Source: Deltaproteobacteria bacterium UBA4427 (GTDB taxonomy: Bacteria; Myxococcota_A; UBA9160; UBA4427). Taken from it: a stretch of DNA of 8,964 nt. Shown in pieces: positions 1 to 4,990 of the stretch (position 1 is its first letter; each line of letters opens with the position of its first letter). The translations under genes and the position numbers were made by a program. The DNA is taken from contig DGPZ01000017.1 of the NCBI GenBank assembly GCA_002390675.1, forward strand, positions 1 to 8,964. The letters are read 5' to 3'. The notes beneath the pieces were generated by a model. The model saw nothing but the letters and a program-made list of their open reading frames with translations, made no database searches and had not been told where the DNA came from.

Positions 1-498
1 CGTTTCGGGCGACGTTCGGCTCCGGAGCCTCGCTAACCAGAAAATGCCCGTATGTCATGATCGACCCGTTCTTCGGTCGAGATGGCGGTGCATACGTGTA
101 GTAGGCGTCCAGTCGTCCCCATTTCCGTCCACCGTTTGGAAAGGCATTGACCATCGACCAGAGGGGTACGGGCGGGAGCTTTTCGTTCACGACGTAGATG
201 CCTGTTACAAAGCCATAGCTCGCACAATTCGAGTGGCAGCCCAACTAGCTCATGAAGTTTCGTCTGTGCGCGTAGCCGCCAATCGAGGCGGACTCGTCGG
301 GGTCGAAGTCTCGGCTGAATCCGGAGGGGCGGGTCGGACCGAGCACGACGGTGACGAAGAGGCGACCGCCGACTTCCTTGGCTCGCCAGCCCTCCATGGC
401 GCTTCGATGCTCGCGGGGTCGCACGCGGCGATCTCGAGGAGATGGCCGGCAGAGAACCCAATCTGCGAGATGATGCGGAAAAGAATGGGGTCGGCTTA
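1..498 (-). pseudogene. Decayed minus-strand gene of unknown family, running off the left edge
   Basis: Reading the minus strand, 495 to 400 gives a protein-like stretch (DPILFRIISQIGFSAGHLL, then EIAACDPASIEA). A frame change at about 398-399 moves the reading frame to 397-248 (MEGWRAKEVGGRLFVTVVLG ... FSRDFDPDESASIGG). A TAG at 247-245 interrupts that frame, but the same frame stays open from 244 to the window edge with balanced composition (ASYGFVTGIYVVNEKLPP, VPLWSMVNAFPNGG, RLDAYYTYAPPS, MTYGHFLVSEAPEP). Codon third positions there are mostly G or C, as in the intact genes, whereas the longer overlapping ORFs on either strand are rich in Arg, Pro and Ser and look like shadows. Earlier in the first frame there are TAA stops at 498-496 and 570-568, with a further protein-like snippet (EYECIFFTDVT) at about 603-571, so the gene may once have begun near 600 or beyond. 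I do not recognise the family. Sequencing error could explain one lesion but hardly all of them. Confidence 0.5.
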
Positions 499-744
499 CT
501 TCCGGATTTCGTTCCCGGGAGAAAAACTGCCTGTCCGGCAGCCCTTCCTTGCCTCCAAATTTACGGCTTAGGTTACGTCGGTGAAGAAGATACACTCGTA
601 TTCTCTCTTACCGGGGGTGCCACGGTATCTACTACCCCGTCGAAGGCCACTCGATCGGCTTTGCGAGCCCCGCAGCGACCTCAAAACATTTGAGGAGTTC
701 GCAGATCCGCCTGTGACTAGCGTCCGCCACACCACGAGGAAGCC
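499..744. other. Gap without a convincing gene
   Basis: This stretch separates the decayed minus-strand gene from the sulfotransferase. Its left part probably contains more of that decayed gene (a protein-like piece at about 603-571 on the minus strand, bounded by TAA stops). The rest shows no reading frame with normal amino acid composition. A short hairpin, CCTCAAA at 679-685 and TTTGAGG at 689-695 with a three-base loop, is the only structure I see. It has no T tract after it, so it is not a typical terminator. No clear promoter for the sulfotransferase is visible. Confidence 0.4.
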
Positions 745-1464
745 ATGCCCCTAGTCTGTTCCCACGGAGTTCAACTCTTTTTCGTCCATGTGCCCAAGAC
801 CGGGGGCACGAGCGTCGAGGACTACTTGTCACGCCGTTTCGGCCATCTGATGCTGACGGACAGGAACAAGCATCGGAACATCCCGCGCACCGGATTGATC
901 TCGCCGATCACACACCTGAGCGCCGTGGACCTGGAAGAGTTCGTCGCAGAGAACATCGACCTTTGCTTCGCCGTCGTGCGTGACCCCGTTAAGCGCATCG
1001 TTAGCGAGTTCCGCTACCAGTTGTCGGCGCCTTCTCGCACGTCGCAATTGGGCTTCTCGAACTGGCTCCGCATAATGGTGCGCTGCGCCAAGTCTGAACC
1101 ACGCGTTTACGAGAACCACATCCGGACGCAGAGCCAAATGATCCCGGAGTCATCGGAGATCTACAAACTCGAGGACGGCTTCGACAAGCTGATCGAGAGG
1201 ATCGACCAGGTCACGAAGTCGAGCCAGCCGGATGTCCAGGTACTGCACAAAAACTCCTCGGAGAAGAAGGTGCCGGTCACATTGACCTGTGAGGATATCG
1301 AGCTGATCACGGACTACTACGCCGAAGACTTCTCTCGCTTCGACTACCCGGTGCCCAGCCCCGCCGACTACCCCACCGACCCCTACGCACCACTGCGTAG
1401 CCTCGTGGGAACGGTACTTGCCCCGAGCCTCATTCGGAAGCAGCGGCGGGATTGGCTGCGCTAG
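745..1464 (+). CDS. Sulfotransferase family protein (PAPS-dependent type)
   Basis: A predicted sulfotransferase, transferring a sulfuryl group from PAPS to a glycan or other envelope acceptor. The N-terminus has the 5'-phosphosulfate-binding loop (FFVHVPKTGGTSVEDYL, with PKTGG at residues 17-21). The 3'-phosphate-binding element follows at residues 77-91 (VVRDPVKRIVSEFRY), with Arg79 and Ser87 at the positions expected for PAPS contacts. The length of 239 residues is normal for small bacterial carbohydrate-type sulfotransferases. No signal peptide or membrane segment is evident, so it is probably cytoplasmic. The ATG at 745 is preceded by ACGAGGA (734-740) with a four-base spacer, and the first core strand starts about ten residues in, which fits this start. 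The gene appears intact although decayed genes lie on both sides. The acceptor cannot be inferred beyond the surface-polysaccharide context. Confidence 0.85.
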   Translation: MPLVCSHGVQLFFVHVPKTGGTSVEDYLSRRFGHLMLTDRNKHRNIPRTGLISPITHLSAVDLEEFVAENIDLCFAVVRDPVKRIVSEFRYQLSAPSRTSQLGFSNWLRIMVRCAKSEPRVYENHIRTQSQMIPESSEIYKLEDGFDKLIERIDQVTKSSQPDVQVLHKNSSEKKVPVTLTCEDIELITDYYAEDFSRFDYPVPSPADYPTDPYAPLRSLVGTVLAPSLIRKQRRDWLR

Positions 1465-1507
1465 CGAGGGCAGCCGGCTAACCTACTGCAGAGCCGCGCA
1501 CTCAGCG

Positions 1508-2034
1508 ACGGCCAAGCTCACGGGCAAGTACTTCGGCGCGCTGCTGGATGCTCTCGACCCCACCGGATCTTTGATCTCGGCTGCGGCCGGGGGGGGCGAT
1601 CTCATCCACTTAACCGAGCAGGGAAACTGTCCCACCGGGCTCGGCGGCGCCGGAGCCTTCGTGCACTTGGCGCGTGAGCACTCGGTACGTCCTGTGCTGC
1701 ACCAGGACTTCCTCTCTCTCGACCTTCCAGCGGAAGCCTTTGACGGCGTATTCGCCAACGCCTGCCTCTTCCAAGTGCCTGGCCAGGAGCTGCCGCGGGT
1801 ACTCCAGGAACTCCTCGAATCGCTGAGACTCCGGGGCGTGCTCTTCGCCTCGAACCCCCAGCGGCAATGAGGGAGGGTTCAACGGCGACCGTTACGGCGC
1901 CTACCACGATGGCCCGCATGGAAGGCCTATGTGAAGGGTGCCGGATTCGAGGCAATCAGCACTACTACCGCCCACCGGGCAAACTGCGGGAGGAACAGCC
2001 GTGGCTGGCCTCCACTTTCCGAAGGTCGGGCTAG
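1508..2034 (+). pseudogene. Frameshifted class I SAM-dependent methyltransferase
   Basis: The remains of a small SAM-dependent methyltransferase can be read in six consecutive pieces. They are 1508-1561 (KYFGALLDALDP), 1564-1587 (RIFDLGCG, the SAM-binding motif I), 1598-1858 (DLIHLTEQG ... QDFLSLDLPAEAFDGVFANA ... LRGVLFASNP), 1863-1910 (GNEGGFNGDRYGAYHD), 1919-1957 (WKAYVKGAGFEAI) and 1960-2034 (HYYRPPGKLREEQPWLAS, then TAG). Joined, they give the order expected for this family: motif I, acidic loop, FDGVFA/LF strand, GVLFASNP strand, then a C-terminal HYYRPPG...QPWLAS block. The junctions at about 1562, 1588-1597, 1859-1862, 1911-1918 and 1958-1959 each change frame by about one base. The 1588-1597 junction contains a run of eight G (1589-1596). 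The N-terminal 30 or so residues are not recognisable. The flanking genes are clean, so this is more likely real decay than poor sequence. A 150-codon ORF starting at 1418 covers only the middle part and is not a functional gene. Confidence 0.85.
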
Positions 2035-2109
2035 TGTATGTGCTCGTTTCGAGGATGAACTCCCCGGCGGAACTCGGCGTCCCCCAGCAACTAGCCCGAG
2101 GGGCTGCCT

Positions 2110-2118
2110 TGCTATCAT
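2110..2118 (+). promoter_or_regulatory. Possible extended -10 promoter for the phosphatase/kinase operon
   Basis: The sequence TGCTATCAT (TG at 2110-2111, TATCAT at 2113-2118) matches an extended -10 element with one mismatch to TATAAT. It lies about 25 bases before the ATG at 2143, which would leave a very short leader containing the ribosome binding site. No good -35 is visible, as extended -10 promoters allow. It is placed right after the dead methyltransferase gene, where a new transcript for the intact operon would be useful. A short hairpin (AGCCC 2093-2097 with GGGCT 2101-2105) sits just upstream. The match is weak and could be chance. Confidence 0.3.
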
Positions 2119-2142
2119 GGCGTTCCAGAGGAATCAGGACTG

Positions 2143-2541
2143 ATGAAGAAGATAGTGATCGACCTCGACGGCACGCTCACCATGGAAGACGCCTCGCGTT
2201 CCTACGACGACAAGCCGCCCAATATGGCAGTCATCAAGCGGCTGCGTGAATACCGGGAGCAGGGCTTCAGCATCTCGATCCACACTGCCCGCAGTATGCG
2301 CACGCACGAGGGCAACGTGGGCCTGATCAATGTGCACAGCCTGCCCATCATCTTGGCCTGGCTCGACAAACACGACGTCCCTTATGATGAGGTGGTCGTG
2401 GGCAAGCCCTGGTGCGGTTTCGAAGGATTCTATGTCGATGACAAGTCCATCCGTCCCAGTGAGTTCGCCTCGATGACGCACGATGAAATCACGACGCTGC
2501 TCCGACGCGAGAACCCGGACGGCAAGGGCGGCAACGCATGA
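2143..2541 (+). CDS. HAD-superfamily phosphatase, capsule-biosynthesis type
   Basis: A small HAD-fold hydrolase of 132 residues, predicted to remove phosphate from a metabolite used in surface-polysaccharide synthesis. All four HAD motifs are present. Motif I is DLDGTL, with nucleophile Asp7 and acid/base Asp9. Motif II is Thr48 in ISIHTARSM, motif III is Lys88 in VVVGKPW, and motif IV is Asp99-Asp100 in FYVDDKSIRP. The chain is short with no cap insert, like the small phosphatases in capsule loci. The ATG is preceded by AGAGGA (2127-2132, spacer 10) and by AGGA (2136-2139, spacer 3). The first strand begins directly at the start (MKKIVIDLDG), so the start is secure. The stop overlaps the next start as ATGA (2538-2541), which implies translational coupling. 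The natural substrate is unknown; a phosphorylated small alcohol or sugar made or used by the next two proteins is an inference. Confidence 0.85.
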   Translation: MKKIVIDLDGTLTMEDASRSYDDKPPNMAVIKRLREYREQGFSISIHTARSMRTHEGNVGLINVHSLPIILAWLDKHDVPYDEVVVGKPWCGFEGFYVDDKSIRPSEFASMTHDEITTLLRRENPDGKGGNA

Positions 2542-4121
2542 AGCTCATCACCTCTGCGGCCTACATCGGGCCGGACTTCATGACCGAGATAGGCAGGCTG
2601 CCGCCGGCGTTTCTGCCAATCGGCAACCGCCGGGTCTTCGAGCACCAGGTGCAAGCGCTGGGCACTGATGACCTCTACCTGTCCGTGCCGGAGGGCTACC
2701 AGCTCAGCGAGCACGACAGCCGCTACCTCAAGGAGCGCGGCGTTCAGCTGCTGGTCGTCCCAGCAGGACTCACGCTCGGTGCTTCGGTTGCCTATTGCTG
2801 GAACTGCGCGCCCGGCGACCACAAGAAGCTTGAGATCCTCCACGGCGATACGCTGCTTCTCGATTTTCCCTACGGCGAGCTGGATGCTGTCTCGGAGTCG
2901 AAGAACGCGGGCTACTACCCGCGCGCCCGCCTCATGCCCGACGAGGCCGAAGCCGAGGCTGGACAGGCATGGGCCGGCGATGACGAGTGGGTGTTGTCCG
3001 GATACTTTGCGTTCTCGGATCCACGTCTGCTGATCCGCAAGATCGTTGAGCAGCGGGGCAACTTCATTCGCGGCATGTACCTCTACGCCGAAGAGCGTCC
3101 CTTGCGAGGCCTGCGTGAGGGGACCTGGCTCGACCTGGGCCACATCAATACCTACTTCCGTTCGCGCTCCGTTATGACGACCGAGCGGTCGTTTAACCGT
3201 ATGGCCATCGCTTCACGAGTGGTGACCAAGGGTGGCGAATGGAACGCCAAGATTCAGGCGGAGGCGGCCTGGTTCCAGCGTCTTCCCGCCGAGTTACGAA
3301 TCTACTTGCCCCAGTTCCTGCACGACCGCTCAGACTCCGCTCAGCCCGAGTACGCGATCGAGTACATGCACTTGCTGCCCATGAGCGACCTTTATGTGCA
3401 CGGGCAACTTCCCGGGCCGGCCTGGCGCCACATTTTCCGTTCCTGCCACGAAGTACTCACCGCGTTTCAGGATGCCTCGGTGGAAGCGGACGTCGACCTT
3501 GAACGGCTCGACGCGCTCTACCTGCCGAAGACGAACAGTCGCCTGGCGGACTTTGCCAAGTCGGGATTCGACATCGACCGGCCACTTCGCTTTGAGGGCG
3601 TGGCTACTCCTTCGCTCAAGGAGATCGCACGACACAGCGCGGAGTTCATCTCGCCTGCGACGGTCAAAGACGTGGGTATCGTCCACGGCGACTTCTGCTT
3701 TAGCAACATCCTGCACGATGGCCGCGTTCAGTCCGTGCGCTTGATCGACCCGCGCGGACTGGATGCGGAGGAGCGGCTCACTCTCTACGGAGACACCCGC
3801 TACGACATCGCCAAGCTCTACCATTCCGTGATCGGCATGTATGACTTCGTCATGGCGGGCCGCTGTGCCCACACGGTGGACGACGACGACTACTCGCTCT
3901 CCTTCGAGGGCGGTGAGTACCTCGCTTCGATCCAAAGTGCTTTCCGTGAGGTCTTTTTCGATGATGCCTCACTGAGTGAGCGCGGCGTACTCGCTGCCAA
4001 CATTCACCTCTTCATTTCCATGCTCCCGCTGCACGCCGATCGGCCTGAGACCCAGAGTGCGCTGTTGGCCAATGCGCTGCGCCTGTATCAGCAGTTGCTC
4101 TCCCTCGAGGTCACACCATGA
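2538..4121 (+). CDS. Nucleotidyltransferase-like / choline-kinase-like fusion protein
   Basis: A two-domain protein of 527 residues. Residues 1 to about 210 resemble a sugar-phosphate nucleotidyltransferase: the start (PPAFLPIGNRRVFEHQVQAL, 22-41), HGD at 102-104, and a closing block WLDLGHINTYFRSR (197-210). The usual glycine-rich GxGxR loop and the Lys of the PK signature are absent at the N-terminus (AAYIGPDF ... LPPAFLP), so this domain may bind a nucleotide sugar or have altered chemistry. Residues from about 225 to the end form an aminoglycoside-phosphotransferase / choline-kinase-like domain. They carry a Lys-to-Glu region (KGGEWNAKIQAEAAWF), the catalytic loop IVHGDFCFSN (Asp385, Asn390) and the metal site LIDPRG (Asp404), so the kinase looks active. 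The protein is probably cytosolic. It overlaps both neighbours by ATGA, so the three proteins are likely made together. I infer that it phosphorylates a small hydroxylated compound for nucleotide activation. The substrate is unknown. Confidence 0.8.
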   Translation: MKLITSAAYIGPDFMTEIGRLPPAFLPIGNRRVFEHQVQALGTDDLYLSVPEGYQLSEHDSRYLKERGVQLLVVPAGLTLGASVAYCWNCAPGDHKKLEILHGDTLLLDFPYGELDAVSESKNAGYYPRARLMPDEAEAEAGQAWAGDDEWVLSGYFAFSDPRLLIRKIVEQRGNFIRGMYLYAEERPLRGLREGTWLDLGHINTYFRSRSVMTTERSFNRMAIASRVVTKGGEWNAKIQAEAAWFQRLPAELRIYLPQFLHDRSDSAQPEYAIEYMHLLPMSDLYVHGQLPGPAWRHIFRSCHEVLTAFQDASVEADVDLERLDALYLPKTNSRLADFAKSGFDIDRPLRFEGVATPSLKEIARHSAEFISPATVKDVGIVHGDFCFSNILHDGRVQSVRLIDPRGLDAEERLTLYGDTRYDIAKLYHSVIGMYDFVMAGRCAHTVDDDDYSLSFEGGEYLASIQSAFREVFFDDASLSERGVLAANIHLFISMLPLHADRPETQSALLANALRLYQQLLSLEVTP

Positions 4122-4867
4122 TCGTGATTCCGATGGCCGGTGCGTCGAGGCGCTTCACCGAAGCGGGCTACGACCTGCCCAAATACATGCTGGAGGCCCA
4201 CGGCAAGTCCCTCTTTCGCCACTCCGTCGAGAGCTTCTCTGACTACTTCGCGAGTGAGCCCTTTCTCTTCATCGCGCGGAAAATCGGTCCCACAGCAGAG
4301 TTCCTTGAGGCCGAGCTGCGCACGGCGGGAATCAAGCAACATCAGGTCGTCATGCTCGACGCTCCCACCTCAGGCCAAGCCGAGACTGTGGTGCGCGGTC
4401 TCGAAGGCGCCATCGAGCAGGGGGGCAGCGATGAAGACCAACCCCTGACCATCTTCAACATCGACACCTTCAGGTCAGGCTTTCGCTACCCCGGGGCCTT
4501 CGAGGTCGGTGACGTCGACGGATACCTTGAGACGTTCATCGGTAGCGGCGCGAACTGGAGCAACGTGGTCCCGGCCGACGGTGAGGGACAGCGGGTTGTC
4601 CGCACGGCGGAGAAGCAGCAGATCTCTGAATACTGCTGCACCGGTCTCTATTACTTCCGCTCCAGCCAGCGCTTTCGCAAACTCTTCGACGCCGAGGTCG
4701 AAGCACTCGGTGCCAGCGGAGCAGAGACCTACGTGGCACCCATGTACAACCGCTTGATCGATGCGGGCGCCGACGTGCGCTACTCGGTGATCGAGCCACA
4801 CGAAGTCATCTTCTGCGGCGTGCCCGCGGAGTACGAAGAGTTCCTGGCAACTGAGCCCGGCAACTAA
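4118..4867 (+). CDS. Capsule-type nucleotidyltransferase
   Basis: A GT-A-fold nucleotidyltransferase of 249 residues, predicted to couple a phosphorylated sugar or alcohol to a nucleotide with release of pyrophosphate. The N-terminal signature MIVIPMAGASRRFTEAGYD (1-19) with PKYML (21-25) is a good NTP-transferase loop: an Ala-Gly-x-Ser-x-Arg phosphate-binding loop and the conserved PK Lys22. Further marks are SGQAET (85-90), FNIDTF with Asp116 as likely metal ligand, TGLYYF (175-180) and the closing FCGVPAEYEEF (232-242). It resembles the BcbE-like group named after the Pasteurella multocida capsule locus; that is recalled knowledge, not a search result. The start overlaps the stop of the fusion gene as ATGA (4118-4121). 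It differs from the N-terminal domain of the fusion in keeping the catalytic loop, so it is the likely working transferase of the operon. The stop codon lies inside a 26-bp tandem repeat. Confidence 0.85.
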   Translation: MIVIPMAGASRRFTEAGYDLPKYMLEAHGKSLFRHSVESFSDYFASEPFLFIARKIGPTAEFLEAELRTAGIKQHQVVMLDAPTSGQAETVVRGLEGAIEQGGSDEDQPLTIFNIDTFRSGFRYPGAFEVGDVDGYLETFIGSGANWSNVVPADGEGQRVVRTAEKQQISEYCCTGLYYFRSSQRFRKLFDAEVEALGASGAETYVAPMYNRLIDAGADVRYSVIEPHEVIFCGVPAEYEEFLATEPGN

Positions 4868-4908
4868 ATCCGGAAACTCAATCCGGCTACTAAGTCCGGA
4901 AATTCAGC
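4857..4908 (+). repeat. Two-copy 26-bp tandem repeat across the stop codon
   Basis: Positions 4857-4882 and 4883-4908 are two copies of a 26-base unit. The first 24 bases of each (4857-4880 and 4883-4906) differ at only three positions, with the shared core ACTAA-TCCGGAAA-TCA. The first copy contains the TAA stop (4865-4867) of the nucleotidyltransferase gene. A shorter echo (GGCAACTGAGC, in the last codons) lies just upstream. The repeat lies where two convergent genes meet. It does not fold into a clear terminator, and I see no T tract. It is probably a local duplication. Confidence 0.75.
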
Positions 4909-4990
4909 CCTGGCTCTGCGCACGGCAGCTGAGCGGTGGGTGCAGGGCAAGCGCGCGCTGCCCCAAGAGCGAAGGCACGGCCGGAAATGG

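Noticed and set aside
33..461. A 142-codon minus-strand ORF at the left edge.
   Set aside because: Very rich in Arg, Pro and Ser; it is out of frame with the protein-like minus reading of the same bases.
44..571. A 175-codon plus-strand ORF at the left edge.
   Set aside because: It lies antisense to the protein-like minus-strand frame, its composition is not natural, and it has no recognisable motif or ribosome binding site.
679..695. Hairpin CCTCAAA / TTTGAGG with a three-base loop.
   Set aside because: Seven base pairs, no T tract and no clear gene end beside it; too weak to call a terminator or operator.
2093..2105. Hairpin AGCCC / GGGCT upstream of the phosphatase gene.
   Set aside because: Only five or six pairs with no T tract; could be chance in GC-rich DNA.
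2430..3143. A 237-codon minus-strand ORF inside the phosphatase/fusion genes.
   Set aside because: It is antisense to two genes with clear motifs and has no motifs of its own; long antisense frames are common in GC-rich genes.
3330..3935. A 201-codon minus-strand ORF inside the kinase domain.
   Set aside because: Shadow of the kinase coding sequence, which carries the HGD and DPRG motifs.
4907..4947. Inverted repeat GCCCTG ... CAGGGC between the convergent genes.
   Set aside because: The loop is about 29 bases, the stem is short and no T tract follows, so it is not a convincing bidirectional terminator.
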